Source: Vicugna pacos (Eukaryota > Chordata > Mammalia > Artiodactyla > Camelidae). Taken from it: a stretch of 64,000 nt of DNA. The notes below the pieces were generated by a model. That model saw only the letters and a list, made by a program, of their open reading frames with translations. It did not search any database and was not told the DNA's origin. Both the position numbers and the translations under genes were made by a program. Position 1 is the stretch's first letter; the number at the start of each line of letters is the position of its first letter. The stretch is from assembly GCF_048564905.1 (NCBI RefSeq), contig NC_132997.1, positions 80,922,271 through 80,986,270 on the forward strand, in the 5' to 3' direction. Shown piece after piece: positions 33,351-44,188 of this stretch.

Positions 33351-34320
33351 AAGCTGATACACCAGCTCCTACTTATTGAGAGCTATTCTTGGTGTATCAA
33401 CTTTCCAGCATGTCTGGTCTTCCCTCTGTGGAAACTGAACAAAATTCCATGGACAGAGAAAGTTCTCAGCAGAGTGTCATGGTGTGTTAGGGATGGTGTC
33501 TGTTTCTCCAACACAAGCACACATTTTTGGACAAAAAGAATGACTAGAGATGTGTTGTATGCATCAGTTCTGTGTCCTTTGATGACCAGTTTAAAAAAAA
33601 AAGAAGTTCAAGTTCCTAATGGCGTTCTCCAGTTGCCAGGCAAGTTTTGTGGATCCCAGCCGTGTGATGAGGAGATGGAGTGTTTTTTTTAGTGACGTTT
33701 CAAAGCTGTTCAGACAATTACTCCATGGTCATTTTCCCTTACCAGAGAGATAGTGTGCCCAGCCTTCCCTGGCACCAATTAAGTGAAGGAAAAAAAAGAA
33801 GGAAAAAATTTAGAGTTCCCCGAACTGCTTCATTGCTTTACTTAATTGACCTGTTTGAATTTGTGCCAGAACTGGATCTTGTTAGAGTGGCAAAGTTTAA
33901 ACATCAACTTAAATTTCAATTTCATGCAGCTCTCAATGTAGAAAAGTTTACAGTTGTTGGTGGGGGGTAGTGACAATGTGCGGGGACGGAGAATGTGTGT
34001 TTAGGAAAAGGAAACAAATTAGTAGCTTCATGTGCTGAAGTCTTTAATAATACGGCAATCTAAGGCTGAGTTATTATGAATTCTGAATAAGCGTTGTCTG
34101 CTGTTTAAATTTTCCTATGGCTTACTGTCAAATATATTAAAATGGATTTGGAAAGTCTGTAAGCCTTCTAATCACAGATAAAATATATTCTTTTATGGGA
34201 CTCTAAATTTGTGGTAATTATGTGCCATTTAGTTAATCTCCCTACATTATTTACCAAGCATATTTTGTAGTCAAATACTTGAAGAGTTGACAGGGTAATG
34301 TTCAACAGCAACTAGACGCA
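33351..34320. other. Unclassified, includes conserved-looking block
   Basis: No repeat recognised. 34030-34290 is balanced-AT unique sequence with TTAATAATACGGC, TGGTAATTATGTGCC and TTTAGTTAATCTCCC, resembling a conserved noncoding element. The frames 33474-33692 and 33680-33970 overlap by 13 bp but have no homology I can name. Confidence 0.4.
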
Positions 34321-34321
34321 G

Positions 34322-34352
<31 letters not shown>

Positions 34353-34353
34353 G
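34321..34353. repeat. (GA)n microsatellite
   Basis: Sixteen GA units with one interruption (GAGAAAGAG). Confidence 0.95.
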
Positions 34354-35654
34354 TTAGGGGAAAAATAAATCTGAATGTAGAAATGATTTGTTTTCATGTT
34401 GGTTATTTATGGATGATTCCATTCAATGAGTAAGATTGTTAGCAGAGTCACCTGTGTTCCATTAAATGCTCAGGTTTGGGTGTGTCTGAACACGTTAAAA
34501 ATAGAGTCTTAGGATTATGATGACTCCCAAAACAAAAAGCGGATTTAATGAGACTAGGTATTAAGAATCCAGTTGTAGCATCCACATCACAGACACGGGG
34601 AAACAGCTGAGGCATGTGAGGACAGTGCAGCTGCCTACATATTATGGAGCCCCCAAAATAATTGTTCACAATACATAGCTTTTCTGAAGCTGCTCAGAAT
34701 TAGAAGGGATTTATTTTCCCAAATCATAATTGACAGATATCAAGGACAATGTTGTAGTGATGCATTTGGCCACCTAGCTGAAGATACCTTGATATTTAAA
34801 AACTCTCCTGCTGATGAATACTGGGTGGAGACACTCAGAATGGCCCTGCAGCTTCCTGGGGATCCCAAGGGAAGGGAATTAAGACTCTGCCATTTTTAAC
34901 TTACAGCTGTAGAACATAGAAGGAGATACGACTAGAAAAGGGGATGTCTGGGCTGTTGCGTACAAAACTCCACTTTTTGTTTTGTTTGTGACATGAAGGT
35001 CCAATGTAAATACTGGGCAAACACAATTCTAACCACACATTCTCAGCAGGAAATCTTTTTTTATTAAAATCAATATGTTACAACAATGTGATACATAGGT
35101 GATCACTTTAAAGTAAAACCTCAGCCACTGAAGATGGTTCTTTTGCATTTTTCGTTTTACAGAGCAAAGACTTACAAACAGAGAAAAGGAAATAAATACT
35201 TTCCTCTCTCCTCACATTTTTAAGCTAGTAAGTCAAAGAGATGAATGAGTATTAGCAGGTGTGTCATTCCTCGTAGGACTTCCCTCCAGGCCTGATACCA
35301 GTTTTCTTTGCCTTGGGAGGTCAGCGGTTCATGTGCCTTAGTGGGTGACGTTAGCTACTTTATTATGCTTTTGTGGGTCTATGAAGATACACTTGGAATA
35401 TAAACACTCTGATTTTAACCTGGTAACCGAAATGCAAAAGGAGAGTCTCTAAACATGTGGAAACAATAAACACAAGATTTTTCTGCTAGAAACGCTAACA
35501 TACAAAAAGCATTTGGGGACAGGGTGGGGAGGAAGGCAAATTTGTTGGTTCTGAGGGCGCAGGTTAGGAGGACCTGTCAATACCACCATTTTGGATTGAG
35601 AGGTTTCTTGGCTTCAAAGTTGTCAAAATGTGTCTTACTCTGTTTATGAGTCAA
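34354..35654. other. Unclassified sequence, no gene seen
   Basis: About 1.3 kb without a recognisable repeat or exon. No frame above 75 codons. Confidence 0.45.
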
Positions 35655-35800
35655 TTCATAGAAGTATACAGGGAAATGGCAATCACATCTATTATACAGA
35701 TGGCAAAACTAAGAGATATAGAGTGTGTGGTTTTTGCAAAGTCACTCAGATACTGATGGTGGGGAAATAGATGTCCACCCTCTAGTGACTCTCTGAGTTC
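35655..35800 (-). repeat. MIR SINE
   Basis: Antisense MIR: AATCACATCTATTATACAGATGGCAAAACTAAGAGATATAGAGTGTGTGG, then GCAAAGTCACTCAGATACTGATGGTGGGGAAATAGATGTCC. Moderately diverged. Confidence 0.7.
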
Positions 35801-36629
35801 AAAACTTTTCCTCTCTAATCTGATTAACACTGAATTTCTTGCTCTTCTCACTTCTACTCTCTAATCACTGGTGCTCAAGGCCTACTTGACCTATGCAGCT
35901 ACGTCTGAGCTCCTTCACAGATCAGACGAGCACGTCTTGGAAAAGAAACACACAGCGAGTCTGAAAATGTACATTTCATTCATTTTGTATACATGATAAC
36001 GAAAAGGAACCTTTCAAACCTTGCTTATGCTGACTTATAACAGCATATAAACCAGTCTTGTAAATAATGACTGTACAGATCTGCTCACATCTGGGAGGTT
36101 ATAACTGTACATATGTGTATAATTGTGTCTGTTATTATTATTTTTAACAAATCTTCTCACTCTCACCAGAGTAAATACTAGAATTGACTAAATCCACTGG
36201 TCTCTTATATTTTCTTTAGATACAACATACCTCTCCATAGATGACAAACAAATGGTATTTTTACTGACAGACCTCAGCTGCTCTAAAAACGAAAAACAAA
36301 TTATTTCCTATCATATTTATTATGCTTTTCTTTAAACCTCTTTTTAACAATAAACAGTACTTAGAGGGCTTAGCCAACACATTAAAGATAATGTCACATT
36401 AGAGTTATGTCCACAAGAGGACATATAGATTAAAAAAGTAAAAATTAGTATGGTCTAAAATAATCTAACTAGTTTAGTCTGATATATTTTATGAAAAGAG
36501 AGAATACACTACATTTAGAGTGTCCTGGGATACTAATAAAATTGATCTTATAATAGATAATAAAGCGTATCTCAATGTATTCCAAAAAGTGGAGATGGCA
36601 CAGGTGTCAATCTTTGGTCAAAATTAGTA
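35801..36629. other. Unclassified AT-rich sequence
   Basis: AT-rich stretch before the L1 mosaic. No repeat family or exon called with confidence. Confidence 0.4.
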
Positions 36630-37635
36630 CATCAATATATTAATAAATTAATAAAACTAGAAAGCAAAGTGAACAGGAGAGGTTAAAACCTGAAATCACA
36701 GAGTTAACAGAAAGTAAAATTTAAAAAGCTTTATATTCCAGCATATGACACAGCTTAAAGCAATGCAAAAATACAAATATTTTTATTTAAACAGTAAAAA
36801 GTAAAACCAAATACATTAAGCACCCATATTAATAAGATAAAAAGTGACCAAAGATAAAAACCTATAGAAAGTTGAAAAAATATGTCAATAAGGAAATAAC
36901 AAAACATGAGTTAGTGAAGAGAGAAATAGTAAAAATAATAAATAAATCTATTCATTTATTTCAAAAACTTAAACAAAATAAAAATAAATTATACATTGAA
37001 TTAAAGATAAAATAGAGCACACACATAAATAAGAAATGGGGAAGGGGCTATAACTATTGATGTGAAGGATGTTACTAAATTAAAACGTCTCAGCTCAAGT
37101 CTGCAAATAAATTTGACATCCACGTAAAATAAGTGTATTTTTAGTGACTATAAATTGCTAAGTCTACTCACAGAAGAGATTAAAATAAAATAGCTAAAAA
37201 GAGTAATAGTGGACAATTATTCAAGGACTACTCCTAAAAGAGTATCAGAGTCAGTGGTTTTGCAGGTATATACTACTGAAACCTCAGGAATAGATAAGTA
37301 AGTTTAAACTCATCAAAATAGATGAGATATAGTATTTCAATATTAAAAAAAAATAAAGTGACTATCATACTATACCTAAAACTTGATAAATATGTAAAAA
37401 ACCGCTATAGACTAATGTCTTTTATGAGTCAATGCAAAATTTGCAAATAACGTCTAGAAATGTATTAAAAGAATACCTGATCATTAAAATGCATTTCAAA
37501 ACAAAAATACACTGATCTTTCAAAATCAGATCAATTAATGTATTTCACAATTGTAATCCAAAAAAGAAGAAAGCCATTTCCATAAATGTATGAAAGTCAT
37601 TAAAAATTCAACAAGGCATTAAATTCCAACATCTA
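36630..37635 (+). mobile_element. Old L1 ORF2 fragment (RT region)
   Basis: Forward-strand, very AT-rich L1 ORF2. AATGCAAAATTTGCAAATAACGTCTAGAAATGTATTAAAAGAATAC, then ATCAGATCAATTAATGTATTTCACA and AGAAGAAAGCCATTTCC ... AAAATTCAACAAGGCATTAAATTCCAACATC correspond to the reverse-transcriptase stretch 'gcaaatcgaatccagcaatgtat ... atcaatgtatttcac ... aaaattcaacatcc'. Highly diverged, no open frame. Its continuation appears at about 39235, after inserted reverse-strand L1 pieces. Confidence 0.75.
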
Positions 37636-38188
37636 TTTCTAATTTAATGCATGTCTTTATAGATTAACTACATCTTTATTCCAAAAATATATGCTTTTTG
37701 GCATATTGGAAATCTTTTATGTAAATGACATTAAACTGTGCATATCCTTTTGTAACTTTTTTTAGTTCCACCATTTATAATATTTAACTATGTTGATACT
37801 CATAGCTTTAACTTAATTATTTCAATGTAACTATGTCACTATTGATTTACCCACTTTTTTGTTGATAGACTTTTAAGTTGTTTCAAAATTTTTCTTTATA
37901 ACAATAGTGATGAAAATATGTCTTTATATTAAATATTTTTACAAACATATGTAAGAAGCTCTCTAAGTTATATTACTAAGACTGTAACTGATTGCTTGAA
38001 GTGTATGTGCATCTTAATATTTACAAGAATTTACTAAATTGCTCTTCAAATTGGTGTTACAAACTTATGTTCCTACTAGCAGAGTGCAAGGCTCCACATC
38101 TTCCCCAAACTTGGAACTGACAGACTTTAATTATTATTTCTATCTGCTATGTGTGAAATGATAGGCTATGATTTTACTTGCATCTCCC
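37636..38188 (-). mobile_element. Old L1 3' fragment (L1M-type)
   Basis: Antisense L1 region: AGTTGTTTCAAAATTTTTCTTTATAACAATAGTGATGAAAATATG, AATTGCTCTTCAAATTGGTGTTACAAACTTATG, TCCTACTAGCAGAGTGCAAGGCTCCACATCTTCCCC, TTTTACTTGCATCTCCC. These are the ORF2-end/3' UTR phrases of old L1 subfamilies. It interrupts the forward-strand L1. Confidence 0.75.
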
Positions 38189-38189
38189 T

Positions 38190-38210
38190 TATGCCCTGTT
38201 CCAGGGCATA
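38190..38210. repeat. Short perfect hairpin
   Basis: TATGCCCTG and CAGGGCATA form a 9-bp perfect inverted repeat around a 3-base spacer, at the junction between a reverse-strand and a forward-strand L1 piece. Confidence 0.85.
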
Positions 38211-38400
38211 GAAAAGGAAGAATTTCCTAACTTTTTGCTAAGCCCAGTATAAGAAAGACAGAACTCAACAAAGATATCACATAAAACATAGAAACAAAGG
38301 CTAATTTTCCATGTGAATAGAAGAGGAAAATTAATAAGTACAACGTTATCAGAATAATTCAGAGCAAACTGACAGAAACCATTTAAATAGCTTTGTATAG
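38211..38400 (+). mobile_element. L1 ORF2 fragment, forward
   Basis: GAAAAGGAAGAATTTCCTAACTTTTTGCTAAGCCCAGTATAA and CTCAACAAAGATATCAC fit the ORF2 stretch upstream of the RT core ('gaaagagaagaactacctaactcattctatgaggccagtat ... gacaaagacatcac'). Short and diverged, so orientation is less certain than for the neighbours. Confidence 0.5.
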
Positions 38401-39230
38401 TTTTTAAATTAATTTTTGAAATACAAAAAGCCATATATACTTTATTCAATGTGTACAACTTGAGTTTGAAGATAAGTGTCCCCCTGTGAAACCTTCCCCA
38501 CAATCAATGCCATGAACTTATCCATTACCTCCCAAAGTTGCCTCCTGTCATTTTACTTATTACTATTATTATGGTTGTTATTATATTAAGGACGTTTAAC
38601 ATAAAATCTACTGTCTTTAGCAAATTTTTAGCCACACTATACAGTACACTATTAACTGCAGCCGATACGCTGTACAGTAGATGTCTAGGACTCGCTCGTC
38701 TTGTGTAACTGAAATTTTGTATCCTTTGACTAATCTCTTTATTCCAAGCCTGGGCAACCAATGTTCCATTCTCTGCTTCTATGAGTTTGAGTGTTTTGGA
38801 CTCCTTATATAATTAGTATTATATAGTATTTGTCCTTCCATCTAGCTTATTAACTTAGCATAATGCTTTCTAGCTTCAGCCATGTTGTTTCAAATAGACG
38901 GATTTCCTTCTTTTTAAAGGCTAAATATTATTTCTTTATCCATTAACAGCCATGGGCATTTAAGTTACTTCCATGTCTTGGCAATTATGAATAATGCTAC
39001 AATGAACATGGGGGTGCATACAATATTTTTGAAATCCTGACTCCAATTCTTTAAGTTATACACTGAGTAGAAGCAAGATTGTTGGATCATGTGATAGTTC
39101 TATATATATATACATATATATATATATAGAAAGAGAGAGAGAGAGAGGAACGCCCATACTGTTTTCCACTAACTCCTTATTTAACATATGGTTTGCAAAT
39201 ATTTTCCCCCTTTCCATAGGTTGCATTCTT
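38401..39230 (-). mobile_element. L1 3' fragment
   Basis: Antisense L1: GTGTACAACTTGAGTTTGAAGATAAG, CACTATACAGTACACTATTAACTGCAG, TGTAACTGAAATTTTGTATCC, ATAATGCTTTCTAGCTTCAGCCATGTTG, ATTTAAGTTACTTCCATGTCTTGGCAATTATGAATAATGCTACAATGAACATGGGGGTGC. Contains the microsatellite at 39099-39147. 5' end truncated. Confidence 0.88.
39099..39147. repeat. (TA)n(GA)n compound microsatellite
   Basis: TATATATATACATATATATATATATA followed by AGAGAGAGAGAGAGAGG inside the L1 piece. Confidence 0.93.
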
Positions 39231-39234
39231 ATAA

Positions 39235-39770
39235 AGAATGCAGAGGTATTAAAATTGGAGAGAAAAAAGAATTAAAAATTCTCATTCCCTGCAGATGATA
39301 TAATTATATACATGGAAAACCAAGTGATGAAATTAAAAATACTAAAAAACAGAATGATAATGTAGTAAGTTTCACCCAAAATTAATCTACATATTCCATA
39401 GCTTTCTTATCACGAATGGCACCTTATCATATAATGTAACAATATATAATTTATAAAAACAAAAGTACACAATCTAGAAATGAATCTGTGAAGAAATATA
39501 CTATATATATATAAAAATTAGTAAACATGGAGTAATGATATCCAGCACCAGCTATTTCAACCCATACAGTGTTTCAATACAATGACAGTAATTAAAGAAG
39601 TATGACAAAGTTTAGAGATTTGAAAGAGAATTAAATAAGCTTTATTTACCTGATAAAACTGTAGATTCAAGAGAATGACTTACTCAAAACCAATATTAGA
39701 GTAACTCTTAAAACTCTAATATGGCAAAAATGTCTATTTCCACAAAATATATTACATGTGAATATTCCAC
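39235..39770 (+). mobile_element. Old L1 ORF2 fragment, continuation
   Basis: AGAATGCAGAGGTATTAAAATTGGAGAG, then CCTGCAGATGATATAATTATATACATGGAAAACC, the stretch around the RT catalytic YADD/FADD codons (here GCAGATGAT, Ala-Asp-Asp), and CAGGTTTCACCCAAAATTAATCTACAT downstream style. This is the part of ORF2 expected some 200 bp beyond where the forward fragment stops at 37635, which supports a nested insertion. Not open. Confidence 0.75.
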
Positions 39771-40115
39771 TTTTGCCATGAAAAAGTAATTTGGTCTGGA
39801 TATATGTTTCTGCCAAAAACAACTTTAAAATTGAAACATATATATGTATATTTCAATATACATTTTTATATGTATATACTGAAGACCAAAGAAAAACAGA
39901 AAATATTAAAAGCAACCAGGGAGAGAAAGGATATACAGGAGAATGACCAGCTGAATGAGAGCTGACTTCTCAGGAACCATGCAGACCAAAAGTCAAGAGA
40001 ATGACATATGTAATTTGCTATAAAAACAGTCAATTCTGAATTCTATATTCAGCAAAAATATTTTTCAAAATTAAGGACAAAGTAATAACCTCATTAATCT
40101 TTCTGAATTCTTTGG
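39771..40115 (+). mobile_element. L1-derived segment, 5'-region type
   Basis: After a TATATGTAT-rich stretch, GAAGACCAAAGAAAAACAGAAAATATTAAAAGCAACCAGGGAGAGAAAGG, GAGAGCTGACTTCTCAGGAACCATGCAGACCAAAAGTCAAGAGAATGACATATG and TCTATATTCAGCAAAAATATTTTTCAAAATTAAGG match a well-known segment of old L1 elements. Confidence 0.7.
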
Positions 40116-40239
40116 TATAAACTGTGCATGATTTATTTAAAAATACCACATTTCACAGTCGACTCATGAGATCTGTGCTTCCAGAGGATTCTGCTTGTAA
40201 ATATGTCAAGAAAAATATGTTAACATTTAAAATTTAGCT
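40116..40239. other. Short spacer in L1 mosaic
   Basis: Not assigned. Separates two L1 pieces of opposite orientation. Confidence 0.4.
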
Positions 40240-40455
40240 AAACCACTTAGAGTGACGATCTCTAGCTCCATGAATGTTGCTGCAAATGGCATTATTTTAT
40301 TCTTTTTTATGGCTGAGTAGTATTCCATTGTATATGTATACCACATATACCACATCTTTATCTAATCATATGTCAACGGAGATTTAGGTTGCTTCCATGA
40401 CTTGGCTATTGCATGTAGTGCTGCTATGAGCATTGTGGTGCATGTATCTTTTCCC
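40240..40455 (-). mobile_element. L1 ORF2-end fragment
   Basis: Antisense L1: CTAGCTCCATGAATGTTGCTGCAAATGGCATTATTTTATTC, TGGCTGAGTAGTATTCCATTGTATATGTATACCACAT, TGGCTATTGCATGTAGTGCTGCTATGAGCATTG. The same region as the fragment at 1-335. Confidence 0.92.
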
Positions 40456-40739
40456 CTTTACTTAGGAAGCTAGACTACTTTCTTAAATAGGATTTTCTAG
40501 AATTCTGAACTGTAGCCCTGTAAAAGTATATCTTCAGATTGGTTCTTAGGTAGAATTTAAACTCACATGTGTACTTTCATATCCCTTAGCCAAAAATGAA
40601 GTTTTAGAGTTCCTTTCAAATGGATGGGTAATGTTTGCAAAGATAAATCAATTACAATCATTATTGTAGTAACGAGAGTAGCGATGGTGCTAGGAATAGC
40701 AGCATCAGTCATAGTGATAGTAACCATGGCAATCACAGC
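40456..40739. other. Unclassified spacer
   Basis: Under 300 bp with no recognised repeat. A GTAGTAACGAGAGTAGCGATGG stretch looks like diverged triplet repeat sequence. Confidence 0.4.
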
Positions 40740-40925
40740 AGGTACATGTTCTCAGTGCCTGGGTTTGTGCCAGACACTGTGAAAGGCGCTTTGCAGACAT
40801 TATCCCTGACCTGTTACATGGATAGTTAAGCTTATTTTGCTGATGGGAAAATGATGTTTTCAAAGTACATCTCCCAAATTCATGTGGCCATTCAATGATG
40901 AATCCATGTTCTGAACACAGGTGTA
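40740..40925 (-). repeat. MIR SINE
   Basis: Antisense MIR: GTGCCTGGGTTTGTGCCAGACACTGTGAAAGGCGCTTTGCAGACATTATCCC, TTTTGCTGATGGGAAAATG, ATTCATGTGGCCATTCAATGATGAATCCATG. The 80-codon reverse frame here is incidental. Confidence 0.8.
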
Positions 40926-42629
40926 TGAGAATCAAGTTGATCCCCACCCTTAATTCATTTATTTTGTTTTGGCTAGTCTTACATAACTTTGACTTTGGTT
41001 ATGTGAATTTATAAATTGTTTCCTCATGCCCCACCTGTGGAGTGAGACTCTCAGCACTCCTGTTTTCCTTGCACCACTTCTTTATCCATGGAGCACAGGG
41101 TTCTGAACACAGCAGTTGTTAAAATAAATATTTGTTAACTAACTTTCCCTTTTTTATTCCTGTGAAACATTTCCCACAGTGTTCCCTACTCTGCCAATTA
41201 CCTTGTTTCAAATCTCAAAGTCACTCCATAAATTAAAGCTTAACATGGGGCTGATGCAATCTACAAAAGCTTTGTTCATTTTCCCAGCTACAAATGGTAA
41301 AAAAAAAGCCCCAGTGAGATTCTTAAAGAGAAAAAATATATACCACACAAAAAAGATTTGGGGCTAAGTAGGTAAATACAAAACTCAAAGCTTACAGTAG
41401 TCTAGCTGAAGAAAGGAAAGAAAAACAAGCAAATGAATAAAAGATTTGTAAATTAAAATATTCAATGAGGAATTAGAACAGTTTGACATTTCTCATAGTG
41501 AAAACGCCTTTGGTCTATTATACCAAAGGAAGAAGGTAAATACGCATTTTCTTCATTTCTAGTTTTTAGCTAATGCTAAGAAATGAAATTATATTTGCTG
41601 AAGAATTCAGAGACTGCTGGCAATATTTTCACTTGAGTTATTAAAAAAAAAAACTCTTCAAAAGGAAAAGATTTTGCCCCTGCCACGGCTCTTTTGAGAA
41701 AACTGCAGCTTTTAAAATTAAAGTTCAACAGATGATTTTAAAGTTTGAAATTCATTTTTTAAAGTTCTGTCATTTTTAACGGCTTGTTGACTGAGATTCC
41801 CCACTCAGGATGAGCAATTAAGGGAAGGCTTCACAAGACAAATAATAAATGACATTCTGGAACAGCCTTCTTTGATCAACAAGGAATAAGAGAGAGAAAA
41901 ATCTGCTTTGGCCTGTCTGTACAGCGTGATCGACACATTGGTCCAGAGGAGCTGGGGAATGTACATCAGACTTGGGGCTGGCAGTCAGCCCATCAGTCCC
42001 AGTCTCTTCAAAATTAAGGCCACCTCTTTAATAAGTCCCATTCCTGTCCTGTCATTGCTTGACTCTCTTCCAAACCATATGAGGCAAGGTAAGGAGCCCT
42101 TCTCTAATAGCCAGAGAGTGAAAGGGCTGTGCAAGGTTTTTTCCCTCTGTATCTAAGCAAGATCTCTCCAGTGAAAACAAAGAGTTCTTTCACACCAAAT
42201 CCTAGGTCTTTATTTGAAAATACAAAAACACCAACAAAAAAACCTTACTCCTCAACACAGTGACCTAGCCTCTCCCTTTCACTTGGAGATGTAGCAAATG
42301 ATAATCATGATGCCAAAAACTACTATCTTTGAAGTAGGAAGAAAGCTCCACCCTTATGGTACACAAGCCTCTGTGAGTTGACTAAAACACAGAATGGCCC
42401 GTTTGAAAACATGAAATTTGGGAGCCATGTTTAGGTGTGTGTATACAATGTGCAAACAGGTAATAAAATAAGGCATGTACATTTAATAGGATAACCATGA
42501 AATATAGAAATATGGAGAAGTTTATATACGGAAATATAAAGAAAACACAATATGAATACATACATACCAGATGCCCTAACAGGTACATTTCTGAGTCTTG
42601 AATGTAGCCTGGGTGATATGTCTTAGATC
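40926..42629. other. Mostly unclassified, one conserved-looking block
   Basis: 41060-41145 ends in AACACAGCAGTTGTTAAAATAAATATTTGTTAACTA, like an L2/MIR 3' end. 41760-41895 is unique sequence (CTGAGATTCCCCACTCAGGATGAGCAATTAAGGG, CAAATAATAAATGACATTC) with a conserved-element look. No coding sequence found. A-rich runs at 41643-41653 and 42219-42242. Confidence 0.4.
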
Positions 42630-42832
42630 CGTGGTTCACAATAGTGACAGTTTCCCATTGTCTTCGCCCTTCCATCCTAGGAACATTTTTGGCTGTCAAA
42701 ACTGGCAAAGGGGCAGAGGTTGTTTGCCACTGGCATTTAATGGGTAGAGACGAAGGATATTTAAAACGTCCTATAATGCATAGGGCAGCCCCCAAAAGTA
42801 AAGAATTATATAGCCCAAAATGTCAAGAGTTA
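42630..42832 (+). mobile_element. MER20 hAT-Charlie nonautonomous transposon
   Basis: Forward MER20: CGTGGTTCACAATAGTG (left end), AACATTTTTGGCTGTCAAAACTGGC, CACTGGCATTTAATGGGTAGAGACGAAGGATATTTAAAACGTCCTATAATGCATAGGGCAGCCCCC and TATAGCCCAAAATGTCAAGAG. More diverged at the left. Opposite-strand frames across it are incidental. Confidence 0.82.
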
Positions 42833-43339
42833 ATTTAGACAAAATTCCAAATAGGCTGGGAAAAAAATAAGAGAAAAGGATTGTAATAAGGCTTACTTCA
42901 CCTCCTACTCTCCAGCTCCTTTGTAAAATAAATGAGAAAACTGTGTCAAGACATCAGAGGCTAAGATTCAGAGTGAGAAAAATTCAAGTCCTGTGGATGC
43001 CCCAGATGAATCCAGGGCATGTATAGTTCAACCTAGATAAATCTTTCCCAATCAGCCAGGGAGTTAGAAAGTGTCCAAAACCGTCTTTCCCCAGAAGCTC
43101 TACCGTCCTTTAACCTCTGACCCCTAAGCTTCTGCAGAAAACAGCATCCCTCAAGTCCTTTGGGCTATGTGATTTATCTTGCTTATTTGACCATCCACAT
43201 GCCCAAGATCAAGGCATTTCTCATCTCATTTGAAAATATATAGGGAGCATTTCTGAAGCCATCATGAGTGCTGACTGTTTCCATCCCAGACCCACTACGT
43301 GGAGAGATGAGAATCAGCGAGTAGCCGTAGAGGGGAAAG
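42833..43339. other. Unclassified sequence, no gene seen
   Basis: No repeat family or exon recognised. Confidence 0.45.
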
Positions 43340-43545
43340 CACCACAGTGAGTGAGTGCTGGGGTGTGTTAATCACTCTGCTGTGGCGTGCTCACTCCAGC
43401 TGAGTCCCAGTGCCACAACAAGCCATTATTTTCAGCAGAAATAATGGAGTTGCCAATTAATTCAGCTCAAATCCTGACTCGAGGCGCCTCTTCAGCGTAG
43501 TGTAATTAGCTGATGCCCTTTGCTGCTGGAAGGGTATGAGTGTAC
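43340..43545. promoter_or_regulatory. Candidate conserved noncoding element with TAAT cores
   Basis: Unique block with a perfect 9-bp inverted repeat (CCATTATTT at 43423-43431, AAATAATGG at 43439-43447, 7-base spacer), a CCAATTAATTCAG site at 43453-43465 and TGTAATTAGC at 43501-43510. It also holds CpGs (CTCGAGGCGCC). This resembles a developmental enhancer with homeodomain sites. Conservation and activity are inferred, not seen. Confidence 0.33.
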
Positions 43546-43956
43546 TCTGTAGGGGGGTGTCATCCTCTGTGCATCACACAGCAGTCACCTCAGTGTCCTG
43601 GCCTGACCTCTGTCAGATCCAGCACTGAGCTCAAACAAAGTTAATCTCTCCAGCGGAAAGAGTGGAGGAGAGGAAGAGAAAGATGTAGGAACAGATCCTT
43701 CCTAAGAGGGATTTCCATCTCCTTACATTGTCCATTGCACAAAACACCATAAGAAAACTGTGTCAAGACATCAAGTGGAGTTTTATATTCCACCCAACTT
43801 CTTGCCTAGATCTGAGAAGCTGAGAAATTGGTTAGAGCAGGTCTTGGGCAAGCGAAGATCTAAAGTCAAGGAAAGGGTCATGGTCTATCCCTGGAAATGT
43901 AAGGAACAAGGTAAGAACAAGTCCAGCAGTAAGTTGGACATATATGACCCTGAGGT
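43546..43956. other. Unclassified sequence, no gene seen
   Basis: No repeat recognised. The forward frame at 43760-44095 continues into the ATT repeat, which gives it a run of leucines, so it is not a gene. Confidence 0.45.
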
Positions 43957-44001
43957 AGTGGTTCTCAAAATTTGGTGCACTTTAGAATCACTCAAGGAAA
44001 C

Positions 44002-44003
<2 letters not shown>
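43957..44003 (+). mobile_element. MER5A1-like transposon, left part
   Basis: AGTGGTTCTCAAAATTTGGTGCACTTTAGAATCACTC is the left end of a MER5-type hAT-Charlie element. It is cut off by the SINE at 44004-44188 and continues at 44189. Confidence 0.8.
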
Positions 44004-44052
<49 letters not shown>

Positions 44053-44188
44053 TTATAAAATGCACTCACTTTTATTTTGGGTGGTTAGTAATTAAGTTTA
44101 TTTATTTACTTATTTTACTTTTAATGGAGATACTGGATTCTGAACCTAGGACCTTGTGCATCTACCACTGAGCTATACCCTCCCCCCA
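44004..44188 (-). repeat. Camelid vic-1-type SINE with (ATT)n tail, inside MER5
   Basis: Reverse-strand tRNA-Ala SINE. Left end is the tail, grown into about sixteen ATT units (44004-44052), then AATTAAGTTTATTTATTTACTTATTTTACTTTTAATGGAGATAC, then B box (GAACCTAGGACC) and A box (CACTGAGCTATACCCTCCCCCC). Flanks AGGAAACTTTA and AGGAACTTTTA look like the target-site duplication, which places insertion after MER5. Confidence 0.92.

Noticed and set aside
43760-44095. 111-codon coding frame with a leucine run
   Set aside because: The leucines come from the (ATT)n SINE tail; the frame crosses from unique DNA into a transposon and SINE.
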